A stretch of 64,000 nucleotides of DNA from Pseudomonas sp. PDM04 (GTDB lineage Bacteria > Pseudomonadota > Gammaproteobacteria > Pseudomonadales > Pseudomonadaceae), in the NCBI RefSeq assembly GCF_014851765.1, contig NZ_JACVAI010000002.1:1051573-1115572 (forward strand), written 5' to 3'. Every line of letters begins with the position of its first letter. Positions within the stretch are counted from its first letter, which is position 1. The position numbers and the translations under genes were made by a program. Shown here piece by piece: positions 37,298-47,258 of this stretch. The notes under the pieces are model-generated. The model was not told where the DNA came from. It saw only the letters and a list, made by a program, of their open reading frames with translations, and searched no databases.

Positions 37298-37390
37298 CCA
37301 TCGCGAGCAGGCTCGCTCCCACAGGTCCTGGGCTGGGCACAGATTTCGTGGACGACTCAAATCGCTGTGGGAGCGAGCCTGCTCGCGATT
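37298..37390. repeat. REP doublet after the thioesterase gene
   Basis: CCATCGCGAGCAGGCTCGCTCCCAC (about 37298-37322) and GTGGGAGCGAGCCTGCTCGCGAT (about 37367-37389) face each other across 45 bp. They separate the thioesterase gene from the convergent kinase gene. Confidence 0.9.
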
Positions 37391-37432
37391 CGGCCCGCAC
37401 GGCCACCATCAACGGCGCCTGAAATCCCGGCT

Positions 37433-40400
37433 TCAGCCCTGGGAAAGCTGTTGGTCCAGCCGCGCCATGGCCTGCTGCAACTGATCGACCGCGTCGTCGA
37501 TCTGTGCAGCACCGCCATCGCCGCAGGCGCGCTCCAGTGCCTCGCAGCACTCGATCAGGGACGATGCCCTGACCATCAACGCGCCGCCCTTGATGCGATG
37601 GGCAAGCGTGCACAGGCCCGATTCATCGCCCAAGGCATGTGCCTTGAGCAGTTCCTCCCGATCGGACCGGTTGCTCAGCAGCAGGTCTCGCAACAACTGC
37701 TCGATCAGTTCATGGTCCTCGCCGACGTACTGTTGCAGCCCGCTCAAGTCGATCTCGGACCCGGTTGGAGGCGGATCGGCGGGTGCCACCACGGGTTCCC
37801 CGGAAAATTTCGCCGCCAGCCAGGCGCTCAGGTCGGCCAGGCGGATCGGTTTGAACAGGCAGTCGTCCATGCCCGCCTCCAGGCAACGGGCTTTTTCCTC
37901 GGGTTGCGCATTGGCGGTAAACCCCAGGATCAGAGTCGGCGGCAGTCCCTGCATGCGCTCTTTTTCGCGGATCGCCTGCGCCAACTCATAGCCGCTGAGC
38001 ACCGGCATATTGCAGTCGGTGATCAGCACATCGAAATCCGCCTCGCACCACTTCTCGAAACCTTGTCGGCCATCCTCCGCCGCCGTGACGCGGTGCCCGA
38101 GGTAGTTCAATTGCCGGGTCATCAACAGCCGGTTGGCCGGGTAATCGTCGACCACCAGAATCGTCAGCGCACGGGTTGGTGCAGGGGCCGGGGTCTCGGG
38201 CACCGGGCTGCTCGCGTCGGGTTTCAACATCGGCAACTCGAGACTGACGTCGATCCGCGTTCCCCGGCCCATTTCACTGTCGAGTTGCAGCCGGCCCCCC
38301 ATCATTTCGCACAGGGTCCGGCTGATCACCAACCCCAGCCCGGAACCCTGCCGGTCAGACTGCCGGCTGTTGCCAGCCTGGACGAAGGGGCTGAACAGGC
38401 GCTGCTGGTCGAACGCGCTGATTCCGACGCCGGTGTCCTCGATGCGCAGATGGATCGCCAGATACCCCGACACCTCCGGCTCTACCCGCAAGGTCAGGCT
38501 CACTTCGCCCTCGAGGGTGAACTTGATCGCGTTGCTCAGCAGATTGGACAGCACCTGCTTGAAGCGCGTGGGATCGATCAGTACATCGCAGCCGCTGTGC
38601 TCGTCCAGATCGACCCGCCACTCCAGGTTCTTCTGCCGCGCCAACCCCTCGAACACCCGGCACACCGAGCTCACCAGCGCACGCAGGTTGGCGCGTTCCG
38701 GGGTCAGGGACAAATGCCCGGACTCGATGCGCGCAATGTCCAGAATGTCACCGATCAACGCCAGCAACTGTTGCCCGGCATTCGACGCCACTTCGATGGC
38801 ACCACGGTCGGTGATGCCGTCATCCGCACGCTTGAGCGCCAGCTCGAGCATGCCCAGCAGGGCATTCATCGGTGTGCGGATTTCATGGCTCATGGTGGCC
38901 AGAAACGTGGTCTTGGCGCGGTTGGCATCGTCTGCCGCATCCTTGGCTTCCTGCAATTGGCTGAGCAGTTGCTGGCGCAGGCGAATCTGCCGGCGCTGCC
39001 AGGCTATCCAGGCCAGCGCCAGCAACAGCAAGCCCCCGGCAGCGGCAAAGGCCTGGAGGATGCCCTGACGGTGACGCAGCCAGAAGCTCTGTTCGACCAT
39101 CAGGTCGTTGCGCCAATAACCGGTCATTTCATCGATTTCTTCGGGGGCAATGCTGAGCAGCGCCTTGTCCAGGATCGAGTGCAGCTCCACCGCATCGCGC
39201 GCGGTGGCCAGGGTGCTGCGGGCCGGATCGGTGCCGACCGTACTGGTCACTTGCAGACGGTCACGGTATTGCCGCGAAATCATGATCCGCGCACCGATCA
39301 ACGAGTTGATCGCGCCGTCGGTCTTGCCCTGGGCAACCATCTCCATGCCATCGGCGGTCAACGGTGCATTGACCAGCTCGACCTGCGGAAAATGCAGGCG
39401 GGTGAACTCACCGGCACCGTTGCCCTGGGTCACCGCCAGCGTCTTGCCCGCCATGTCGTCCAGTGTCCTGGGGCTGTCGGGACCGACCCGGGTCACCAGC
39501 ACATTCGGACTGGTCAGGAACGGCCGGGTGAAACGCAACTCGGTTTCGCGCTCGATGCTCGGGCTGACACCCGCCACTACGTCGATCTGCCCGTTCTTGA
39601 TGCCCTCGAGCATTTGCGCCACGGATTGCACCGGCTGAAAATCAAACTTCAAGCCGGTACGCACGCTGATTTTTGCCAACACATCGATGCTGATGCCGCG
39701 GTACTTGCCTTCACTGTCGATAAAGGAAATCGGCATGAGATTTTCGTTGATCGCCACGTTCAGGCGCGGATGCTGATCGAGCCAGCGTTGTTCGGCCACA
39801 CTGAATTGCAACGTCTGGGTGCCGGCGATGGACGATCCGCTGGCCCCCCACCGACGCAGGATATTGATCCGTTCATTGGTCGGCACCGCAGCCAGGGCCT
39901 GGTTGACGATGCGTTGCAACTGGCCGCTGCCGCTGGCCATCGCGAACGCGAAACGCCCCGGTTCCATGGGGGGAAAAATCCGCCAGCTGAACGTTGTTGA
40001 GGTAATTTTTGCTGATCAGGTAATGGGCGCTGATGGCATCGCCCATGAACACGTCCGATTGGCCAAAGGCGACCGCCCCCACGGCGCCCAGCGTCGAAGG
40101 AAACAGTTGCACGTTCGCCTTGGGATAGAACGCCCGCACCTGCTGCTCGGGCAGATAGTGATACAACATCGCCAGGCGCTTGCCGGCCAGTTCCGGGTCC
40201 AGGGGCAGTGTCGAATCGGTGCGCGTCACCAACACCGGCTGATCGTCGGCATAGGCGCTGGATTTGCGTAACTGCGGGTCTTGCGTCTCATACCGGTTGG
40301 CCGTCCCCAGCAGGTCAGCCGCGCCGTCCTTGATCGCGCGTACCGCCTCGTCCCGTGACGCGTAGCGGTGAACCTCGATCTCTACGTTCAGCAATTGCTG

Positions 40401-40676
40401 GAGCAAACCGGCGTAGTCTGCAGTCAAGCCCTCGTAGTCGGTACCGGTGGTGGTGATGTCGAAGGGCGGGTAATCCGGCGCCGTGACCGCGAGCACCAAT
40501 CGACCCTTGTCCCGCAGCCAGGTCGAATCGGTCTCCGACAGCGTGACGTCGTAACCATCGACGTTCGAGCGCCCCAGCAACGTGAGGGTCTGCGGCTGTG
40601 CATCAACACTGGATGCCCAGAAGCCAGTCACCAGGATGAGGGCGACCAGGCAACCGGGTCGTCGAAAAATCTTCAT
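37433..40676 (-). pseudogene. BvgS-like hybrid sensor kinase, frameshifted
   Basis: Would be a 1080-residue hybrid kinase: signal peptide, two periplasmic Bac_Sbp3 (Venus-flytrap) domains (about 45-260 and 285-520), one membrane helix (about 545-565), HisKA (ATMSHEIRTPMNALLG), HATPase, receiver (VVDDYPANRLL, DVLITDCNMPVLSG) and a C-terminal Hpt (LAHRIKGGALM). The frame is broken between the two sensor domains, near 39966-39971, where C6 (G6 on +) replaces an expected C5; removing one base joins NVQLADFSP to MEPGRFAFAM. Result: a truncated 267-residue sensor fragment. The regulator gene 40677-41303 directly precedes it. Confidence 0.85.
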
Positions 40677-41303
40677 TCAGATCAGTTGATTACGCTTGGC
40701 GAAATCCCTCAGGTGCACCTTGGATTCCACGTTGAGTTTTTCCACCAGACGGGTTTTGTAGGTACTGACCGTCTTGTGGCTCAGGTTCATGATTTCGGCA
40801 ATCTCCTTGTTGCCCATCCCACGCGCCAGGTACTGGAAGATCGTCAGCTCGCGGTCGGAAAGCTTGTCGATCATTTCCGTTTCGCTGCGCTGCAGTGCAC
40901 TCATCGAGACCGAACTCGTCTCCAGCTGGATGAAGTAGGAGTAGCCGGACCTGACCGCGTGGACCGCCTTGTGCAAATGCTGCAGATCATTGGTCTTGGA
41001 CACATACGCCACCGCCCCGGCACGCATGCATCGTTCCTGATAGAAACGGGCCTCCTGGCCGGTGAAGACCACGACCCGACAGCGCACGTCACTGGCCTGG
41101 ATTCTGGCCAGTACATCCAGCCCGTCCAGTCCTGGCAACGCCAGGTCCAGTATCACCAGGTCGAGGTGATGCTCACGCAAAGCGGGCAGTACCTCGTTGC
41201 CGGTGGAAACCTCGCAAATCTGGTTGAACCCTTCCTGTTTGAGCAGGATTTTCACAGCAGCGCGAACCACCGGATGATCGTCCGCTATCAACGCTGACTT
41301 CAT
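40677..41303 (-). CDS. BvgA-like NarL/FixJ response regulator
   Basis: Response regulator of 208 residues. The receiver has the acidic pair ADDHPVVR, phosphoacceptor aspartate in DLVILDLALPGLDGL, the Thr in VVFTGQE and the Lys in AYVSKTND. The C-terminal LuxR-type DNA-binding domain is SDRELTIFQYLARGMGNKEIAEIMNLSHKTVSTYKTRLVEKL. It ends at the base before the kinase start, so the pair is co-translated. It closely resembles BvgA and is the partner expected for the BvgS-like kinase. Confidence 0.92.
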   Translation of the reverse strand: MKSALIADDHPVVRAAVKILLKQEGFNQICEVSTGNEVLPALREHHLDLVILDLALPGLDGLDVLARIQASDVRCRVVVFTGQEARFYQERCMRAGAVAYVSKTNDLQHLHKAVHAVRSGYSYFIQLETSSVSMSALQRSETEMIDKLSDRELTIFQYLARGMGNKEIAEIMNLSHKTVSTYKTRLVEKLNVESKVHLRDFAKRNQLI

Positions 41304-41412
41304 GGCAACTCCCTGTGCAAATACACGACGACCGGGCGAGGAATGCCCAGGGTCGGACCCGGGTTAGACGCAGTAGCTGCGCGATGACTTTTGCATGTCG
41401 CGGCGCGCAAGA

Positions 41413-41826
41413 CTAGCTGACAGAAATGACAGTGCCGACGAACGGTTGGCGCGACTCGATGATCGCCATCGACCGTTCAATGAACGGCAGTTCGGGCACG
41501 GATGCCTGGATCACCTGGATCCTTTGCTGCCCATCGGCGGACACCGCGGGCAATCGCGCGACGTCAGCATCATAGATCAGGACGTGATGAACCTGTGGGT
41601 GATCGAGAAAAAAGTCGTACAGGTTCAACTCGCCTTCAGCCATCGAGGCGTTGATGACCACCAGATCGAAGGGCACGCCCCCGTAATCGACCAGGGTCAG
41701 CAATTCCGCCAGGTTGTGCACGGGCACCACGCGGTAGTAATCGAGCTGGTTGAACAAACGCTCGATTCTCATGCGTTGAAAATGTTGCTCGTCGGCAATC
41801 AGGATACGTAACGCTTTGTTCGACAA
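41413..41826 (-). CDS. Degenerate receiver-domain protein
   Basis: Protein of about 137 residues with a single receiver-like fold: LRILIADEQHFQRMRIERLF at the N-terminus keeps the acidic pair, but the phosphoacceptor position reads VVINASM (Asn in place of Asp) and the conserved Lys near the end is replaced in IQASVPELPF. It is thus a pseudo-receiver. The best start is TTG at 41824-41826; no ATG or GTG occurs in frame upstream before the stop, so the start is uncertain. It precedes the BvgA-like regulator by 109 bp on the same strand. Confidence 0.7.
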   Translation of the reverse strand: MSNKALRILIADEQHFQRMRIERLFNQLDYYRVVPVHNLAELLTLVDYGGVPFDLVVINASMAEGELNLYDFFLDHPQVHHVLIYDADVARLPAVSADGQQRIQVIQASVPELPFIERSMAIIESRQPFVGTVISVS

Positions 41827-41946
41827 CCGGGACCACCAGAAGGCTTTCAGATTCGGAGGGTCGCAAGGCTACGGAAGAGCCGTCGAGCTTTCTGTAGGAC
41901 TATTCCTAAATTCGAGGTATCTCCTCGAGTGTGACCTGTGAGGCTC

Positions 41947-41980
41947 CGGATCCTGCTTGCGCGCAGGCAAGTAGGATCCG
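41947..41980. terminator. Long hairpin downstream of mgtA
   Basis: CGGATCCT (41947-41954) pairs with AGGATCCG (41973-41980), and within it CTTGC pairs with GCAAG. It lies 10 bp past the mgtA stop. There is no T tract behind it on the - strand, so it may terminate weakly or stabilise the 3' end. Confidence 0.5.
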
Positions 41981-41990
41981 TACCCAACGC

Positions 41991-44693
41991 CTATTGCCAG
42001 CCGAACCGGCGAATGTAAAAGCCTTTCACCGCCTGGGTCAGCGCCATGTACGCCAGCAGAATCACCGGCAGGAACACGAAGTACAGCGACGGCAGCGCCT
42101 GCAATTTGAAGTAGTGCGCCAGCGGGCCCATCGGCAGGAAAATGCCCACGGCCATGATGATCCCGGTCATCACCATCAGCGGCATGGCCGCGCGACTTTG
42201 CAGGAAGGGAATTTTCGGCGTGCGGATCATGTGCACGATCAGCGTCTGGGTCAGCAGCCCGACCACGAACCAGCCGGACTGGAACAGGGTCTGGTGGTCC
42301 GGCGTGTTGGCGTCGAACACGTACCACATCAGGGCAAAGGTGCTGATGTCGAAGATCGAGCTGATCGGCCCGAAGAACAGCATGAAACGCCCGACATCCG
42401 CCGGTTGCCAGCGCTGCGGCTGCTTGAGCATGTCCTCGTCGACGTGATCGAAGGGAATGGCGATCTGCGAAATGTCGTAGAGCAGGTTCTGCACCAGCAG
42501 GTGCATCGGCAGCATCGGCAGGAACGGGATGAACGCGCTCGCCACCAGCACCGAGAACACGTTGCCGAAGTTCGAGCTCGCGGTCATCTTGATGTACTTG
42601 AGCATGTTGGCGAAGGTACGGCGCCCTTCCAGCACGCCCTCCTCCAGCACCATCAGGCTTTTTTCCAGGAGGATGATGTCCGCCGCCTCCTTGGCGATGT
42701 CCACGGCGCTGTCCACCGATATGCCAATATCCGCCGTGCGCAGCGCCGGGGCGTCGTTGATGCCGTCCCCCATGAACCCGACCACATGCCCGTTGCCCTT
42801 GAGCAGCCGGACGATGCGTTCCTTGTGGCTCGGGGTCAATCGGGCGAAGACGTTGGTGGTCTCCACCACCACGGCCAGTTCGGCGTCGCTCATGCGCTCG
42901 ATGTCGTTGCCCAGCAGCAAGCCTTGCTGATCCAGACCGACTTCGCGGCAGATCTTCGCGGTCACCAGCTCGTTGTCACCGGTCAGCACTTTCACCGCCA
43001 CGCCATGCGCAGCCAACGCCTTCAAGGCCGGCGCGGTGCTTTCCTTCGGCGGATCGAGAAACGCCACGTAGCCGATCAGCGTCAGCGCCTGCTCATCCGC
43101 CAGGCCATAGGTGTCGCGCCCCTCGATCATGGGCCGGGCAGCCACGGCCACCACGCGCAGGCCCTCGGCATTGAAGTGGGCGGTGACCTGGCGAATCCGC
43201 GCCAACAGGCCGTCCTCCAGCGCTTCGTCGACCACGCCATGGCGAACCCGGGTGCACACCGCCAGCACTTCTTCCACCGCTCCCTTGCAGATCAGCAGGT
43301 GTGAATGATCACGCTCGGCGACCACCACCGACATGCGCCGGCGGGTAAAGTCGAACGGGATTTCGTCGACCTTGCGAAACGCCGTGCCGACCTTCAGTTG
43401 CCGGTGGACCTCGACGTGCTCGAGCACCGCCACGTCCAGCAGGTTTTTCAAACCGGTCTGGTAGTAACTGTTGAGGTAGGCCATTTCCAGCACGTCATCG
43501 CTGTCGTTGCCCCAGACATCGACATGGCGCGCCAGAAAAATCCTGTCCTGGGTCAGGGTGCCGGTCTTGTCGGTGCACAGCACGTCCATGGCACCGAAAT
43601 TCTGGATCGCGTCCAGGCGCTTGACGATGACCTTCTTGCGCGACAGGAACACCGCGCCTTTGGCCAGGGTCGAGGTGACGATCATCGGTAGCATTTCCGG
43701 GGTCAGGCCCACGGCAATCGACAATGCGAACAGCAGCGCTTCGGTCCAGTCGCCCTTGGTGAAGCCGTTGATGAACAGCACCAGCGGTGCCATGACGAAC
43801 ATGAAGCGAATCAGCAGCCAACTGATGTTGTTGACCCCGGTCTGGAACGACGTCGGCGCGCGGTCAGTGGCCCCGACCCGCTGGGCCAGGGCGCCGAAAT
43901 AGGTGCTGTTGCCGGTCGTCAGGATCAGCGCAATCGCGGTGCCGGATACCACGTTGGTGCCCATGAACAGAATGTTGTCGAGGTCCAGCGGATTGCGGGT
44001 GTCCCGGTCCTGCTGGCGCGGGAATTTTTCCACGGGCATGGATTCACCGGTCATGGCCGCCTGACTGACGAACAGGTCCTTGGCGTTGAGCACCCGACAG
44101 TCGGCGGGAATCATGTCGCCGGCCGACAGCACGATGAGGTCGCCCGGCACCAGCCCCTTGATCGGCACTTCGCTGCGCGGCGCATCGCGGCGCATCACCG
44201 TGGCTGTGTTGCTGACCATCGCCTTGAGCGCATCGGCGGCCTGGTTGGATTTGCTTTCCTGCCAGAAGCGCAGCAGGGTCGAGAGCACCACCATCGAAAA
44301 AATCACCACGGCGGCTTTCATGTCTTCGGTCAGCCAGGAAATCACCGCGAGCACGGTCAGCAGCAGGTTGAACGGATTGCGGTAGCAGTGCCACAGGTGA
44401 ACCCACCAAGGCAGCGGTTGCTCGTGCTCGACTTCGTTGAGGCCAAATTGCTCGCGCAGTGCCGTGGATTCGGCCTCGCTCAGGCCGTCACGGTGGCTGC
44501 CGAGTTGCGCCAGCAGTGCACCGCTGTCACAGCGGGCGGCGCTGACCAGCGTTTCTGCCAGGGTCGGCGGCACTTCGCGGCTGACCGTGGTGTCGGTGAA
44601 GTTGTCCAGCAGCGCCAGACGCCGGAAGTGGCGGGCGATGTGGCGGGTGCGCAGAAATCCGGCGAAGAATTCCTTGAGCAGGCTCAGGTTCAT
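41991..44693 (-). CDS. mgtA: Mg2+-importing P-type ATPase MgtA
   Basis: P3B-type ATPase of 900 residues importing Mg2+ across the inner membrane. It has an N-terminal cytoplasmic tail, TMs 1-2 (WWVHLWHCYRNPFNLLLTVLAVISWL), the actuator motif MTGESMPVEK (TGES), the phosphorylation site VLCTDKTGTLTQD, nucleotide-binding KGAVEEVLAVC and the hinge GFMGDGINDAPALRTADIGI. Four more C-terminal helix pairs follow. Length and all catalytic motifs are intact. It is preceded by a long 5' region (44694-45097). Confidence 0.95.
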   Translation of the reverse strand: MNLSLLKEFFAGFLRTRHIARHFRRLALLDNFTDTTVSREVPPTLAETLVSAARCDSGALLAQLGSHRDGLSEAESTALREQFGLNEVEHEQPLPWWVHLWHCYRNPFNLLLTVLAVISWLTEDMKAAVVIFSMVVLSTLLRFWQESKSNQAADALKAMVSNTATVMRRDAPRSEVPIKGLVPGDLIVLSAGDMIPADCRVLNAKDLFVSQAAMTGESMPVEKFPRQQDRDTRNPLDLDNILFMGTNVVSGTAIALILTTGNSTYFGALAQRVGATDRAPTSFQTGVNNISWLLIRFMFVMAPLVLFINGFTKGDWTEALLFALSIAVGLTPEMLPMIVTSTLAKGAVFLSRKKVIVKRLDAIQNFGAMDVLCTDKTGTLTQDRIFLARHVDVWGNDSDDVLEMAYLNSYYQTGLKNLLDVAVLEHVEVHRQLKVGTAFRKVDEIPFDFTRRRMSVVVAERDHSHLLICKGAVEEVLAVCTRVRHGVVDEALEDGLLARIRQVTAHFNAEGLRVVAVAARPMIEGRDTYGLADEQALTLIGYVAFLDPPKESTAPALKALAAHGVAVKVLTGDNELVTAKICREVGLDQQGLLLGNDIERMSDAELAVVVETTNVFARLTPSHKERIVRLLKGNGHVVGFMGDGINDAPALRTADIGISVDSAVDIAKEAADIILLEKSLMVLEEGVLEGRRTFANMLKYIKMTASSNFGNVFSVLVASAFIPFLPMLPMHLLVQNLLYDISQIAIPFDHVDEDMLKQPQRWQPADVGRFMLFFGPISSIFDISTFALMWYVFDANTPDHQTLFQSGWFVVGLLTQTLIVHMIRTPKIPFLQSRAAMPLMVMTGIIMAVGIFLPMGPLAHYFKLQALPSLYFVFLPVILLAYMALTQAVKGFYIRRFGWQ

Positions 44694-45097
44694 GGCAGTT
44701 CCCCCAGGGTCAGCCGGGAAACCTTCGAGCAGGCGTGTCGGTGCGCCGCGATGACGACTGGCAGTCGAACATCACGCACGGTTCAGCGTCGATGAGAGGA
44801 CGTCGGGAATCCGACCGGGATCGGCCAGGAATCGGGAAGCCGCTGCTCGCTTTTACGGCGAGACAACGGCACGAAAGGCAGTGCGTTATCTTGCCGGGAA
44901 GTTGCCGGTTATCGAAACCGGCCGACTACTGTCACTCGAACAAGTACCCACTGTGGGTCTCCGCTATTGATGAAAACGCGCGAAGCTTACGCCCCGGTTT
45001 TTGCAGAGTAAACCAGGGCACGGCGCGTTGCTGGGGCAATTGCGGAGTTCTTCAGGAAGGGTTCAGCTTGAGGATTCATGGGGAAATTGAAGGCCTG
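44694..45097 (-). other. mgtA upstream region with hairpin
   Basis: About 400 bp without a supportable gene. Read toward mgtA it includes a 7-bp stem GCCGGTT/AACCGGC with a 5-nt loop (44904-44922) and other GC-rich complementary segments nearer the gene. mgtA leaders in enterobacteria sense Mg2+ or translation; whether this one does is unknown. Confidence 0.4.
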
Positions 45098-45172
45098 TCG
45101 CGAGCAGGCTCGCTCCCACAGGGAGACCTGTGCAGGCCATTCCATAGTGGGAGAGCGAGCCTGCTCGCGATG
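45098..45172. repeat. REP doublet downstream of pvdA
   Basis: TCGCGAGCAGGCTCGCTCCCAC (about 45098-45119) and GTGGGAGAGCGAGCCTGCTCGCGA (about 45147-45170). The second copy carries an extra GA. It lies between pvdA and the mgtA upstream region. Confidence 0.88.
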
Positions 45173-45194
45173 GTGGCCCGCAGGGCACCGAAAA

Positions 45195-46532
45195 TTAGCT
45201 GGCAGTCGCCAGCAACAAGTCCGCCACCGAGCGGCCATGCCCGCGATGCTTGCCATGCTCATACAGCGAACCGGCGATTTCATCCGCACGGATCGGCAGG
45301 ATCGACAGCAAGGTATCGCTCAGGCCATGGCTTGCCTGGCAGAAGCCCTGCATGTAGAGGCCGGCCTTGCAGCGCTCGTCGGTGATCAGCTTGTAGTGGC
45401 GATCCACCTCGAACTCACCCAGGTATTCTTCCAGCGGCGCCAGCAGCTTGCGATGCATCTGCCGTTCATAACCGGTGGCCAGCACCACGGCGTCGTATTG
45501 CCGGGCCGAGACTTCGCCGGTGGCGTTGTTGCGCACCACCAGTTCTATGCCGTGCCCGGTGGCGGTGGCTTTTTCGATGGTGGTCAGGGTGCGGAAGGCG
45601 TGCCGGGCAATGCCCGAGACTTTCTGACGGTAGAAAATGCCGTAGATGCGTTCGATCAGGTCAAGGTCCACCACCGAATAATTGGTGTTGTGATACTCGT
45701 TGACCAGGCGCTCACGTTCACTGCTTTTCTGCTGGTAGATCAGGTCGGTGAATTCCGGCGAGAACACCTCGTTGACGAACGGGCTGTCATCCGCCGGTTT
45801 CAACGCCGAACCCCGCAGGATCATGTCCACCTGGACCGAGGGGAAGCTGTCGTTCAAATCGATGAAGGCTTCTGCGGCACTCTGCCCGCCACCGATGATC
45901 GCGATGCTCATCGGCTGGTTGTTCACGCACGGTTGCCCGGCAATCCCGGCCAGGTACTGCGAGTGGTGGAACACCCGCCCGTCATCCTTCAGCGCCTTGA
46001 AGGCCTCGGGAATGCGCGGTGTGCCACCGGCACTCACCACCACCGAACGGGCGGTGCGCACGTGTTGCTGGCCCTGGGTGTCACGCGAGATCACGCGCAG
46101 CGCTTCGACCTGCTGATTGTGCAGTACCGGCTCGATGGTCAGCACCTCCTCACCGTAGCGGCTTTGCGCGGCGAACTGCCCCGCCACCCAGCACAGGTAG
46201 TCGTTGTACTCCATGCGGCATGGGTAGAAGGTGCCCAGGTTGATGAAGTCCACCAGGCGACCGTGCTGCTTGAGATAATTGACGAAGGAGTACGGGCTGG
46301 TCGGGTTGCGCAGGGTCACCAGGTCCTTGAGGAAGGAAATCTGCAACTCGCTCTGGGTGACCAGGGTGTTGCCGTGCCAGCGATAGTTGGCCTGCTTGTC
46401 GAGAAACAGCACATCCAGCTCGCCCTGGCTCGATGCGCGCTCTTGCAGCGCGATGGCCAGCGCCAGGTTCGAAGGGCCGAAGCCCACACCGATCAGGTCG
46501 TGAACGATGGGCGATGCAATTGCCTGTGTCAT
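45195..46532 (-). CDS. pvdA: L-ornithine N5-monooxygenase PvdA
   Basis: FAD- and NADPH-dependent enzyme of 445 residues that hydroxylates the side chain of ornithine, giving the hydroxamate precursor of pyoverdine. The FAD motif GVGFGPSNLALAI is at about residues 15-27, the NADPH site IAIIGGGQSAAEAFIDL near 200-216, and the ATGYERQ motif near 385. Length matches PvdA. The gene lies downstream of an exact PvdS box (46630-46653), so it is iron-starvation induced, and it is transcribed away from fpvI. Confidence 0.95.
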   Translation of the reverse strand: MTQAIASPIVHDLIGVGFGPSNLALAIALQERASSQGELDVLFLDKQANYRWHGNTLVTQSELQISFLKDLVTLRNPTSPYSFVNYLKQHGRLVDFINLGTFYPCRMEYNDYLCWVAGQFAAQSRYGEEVLTIEPVLHNQQVEALRVISRDTQGQQHVRTARSVVVSAGGTPRIPEAFKALKDDGRVFHHSQYLAGIAGQPCVNNQPMSIAIIGGGQSAAEAFIDLNDSFPSVQVDMILRGSALKPADDSPFVNEVFSPEFTDLIYQQKSSERERLVNEYHNTNYSVVDLDLIERIYGIFYRQKVSGIARHAFRTLTTIEKATATGHGIELVVRNNATGEVSARQYDAVVLATGYERQMHRKLLAPLEEYLGEFEVDRHYKLITDERCKAGLYMQGFCQASHGLSDTLLSILPIRADEIAGSLYEHGKHRGHGRSVADLLLATAS

Positions 46533-46629
46533 TTCCAGTGTCCTCTGGATGAACCGCTCAACCGCGGGGAGTAAACCTCAATGACCTGATCAGCCTGGAG
46601 CAGGACAGCAGGTCGTCTGTTGATAGGGA

Positions 46630-46653
46630 ACGAGGACAGTGAAATAAAATTTA
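46630..46653 (-). promoter_or_regulatory. PvdS iron-starvation box of pvdA
   Basis: On the - strand TAAAT (46653-46649), 16 bp, CGT (46632-46630): an exact match to the PvdS-dependent promoter consensus TAAAT-N16-CGT, about 98 bp upstream of the pvdA start. Confidence 0.88.
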
Positions 46654-46680
46654 AGCGAACGTGCCGGCTGTTGGCGACGC

Positions 46681-47160
46681 TCAGTGAGCGTCCCACCGAC
46701 GCATCTGCACGCGGCAGTGCTTCATCGCGTTGACGATGTGCTTCTCCACCAGCGCCCGGGAAATCCCAAGGCGTTCGGCGATTTCCGAATGCGACAGGCC
46801 GTCGAGCTTGCGCAGCAGAAAGCTCTCGCGGCATGGCGCTGGCAATTCGGCGAGCGCGCGCTGGAGCATTTCCAGGCGCTGGCCGTGGTCGAGGCTGTTC
46901 AGGGGGGATGGGATGAAATAGCGCTCTTCGTTGTCGAGCACGTCCAGGGATTCGACCTGGCGCAGGGCATTGCGCCGATGGTCGTCGATGACCAGATTGA
47001 GCGCGGTGCGATAAAGGAAAGCCCGGGGTTGCTCGATCGGCGTGTCGCTGGAACGCTCCAGAACCCGCAGATAAGCGTCATGCACCACATCTTCGGCGAC
47101 CTGGCGGTTGCCCAGCTTGGCGTTCAGGAAACACACCAGCTCGCGATAGTAGTTTTCCAA
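46681..47160 (-). CDS. fpvI: ECF sigma factor FpvI
   Basis: FecI-type sigma factor of 159 residues. Region 2 appears as YYRELVCFLNAKLGNRQVAEDVVHDAYLRVLE and region 4 as LPAPCRESFLLRKLDGLSHSEIAERLGISRALVEKHIVNAM. Position next to pvdA and opposite pvdR matches FpvI, which drives the pyoverdine receptor fpvA. The best start is TTG at 47158-47160, with GGGAG spaced 6 nt before it; no in-frame ATG or GTG is found upstream although the frame is open for another 120 nt. The anti-sigma gene fpvR, next to fpvI in P. aeruginosa, is absent here. Confidence 0.85.
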   Translation of the reverse strand: MENYYRELVCFLNAKLGNRQVAEDVVHDAYLRVLERSSDTPIEQPRAFLYRTALNLVIDDHRRNALRQVESLDVLDNEERYFIPSPLNSLDHGQRLEMLQRALAELPAPCRESFLLRKLDGLSHSEIAERLGISRALVEKHIVNAMKHCRVQMRRWDAH

Positions 47161-47258
47161 CCATGACTCCCGGCCGCACGCGTGCGACGTCTGTCCTTGA
47201 GCCAGATCCGCGACCGCCAGATGGACGGTGGCACGATGGTGGCAATTTCGAGTGTGTA

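Noticed and set aside
37367..40000. 877-codon open frame on the + strand opposite the hybrid kinase
   Set aside because: Antisense shadow of a GC-rich gene; the - strand frame has all kinase motifs. Similar shadows at 15761-18388, 3765-6035 and 61267-63960 were dropped for the same reason.
41636..41866. Alternative ATG-started frame over the start of the pseudo-receiver gene
   Set aside because: Its sequence after the first residues is arginine-rich shadow sequence; the other frame carries the receiver fold. The missing ATG is explained by a TTG start.
44987..45289. 100-codon frame on the - strand between pvdA and mgtA as a mgtA leader peptide
   Set aside because: It crosses the REP doublet and the 3' end of pvdA in antisense composition and has no leader-peptide features.
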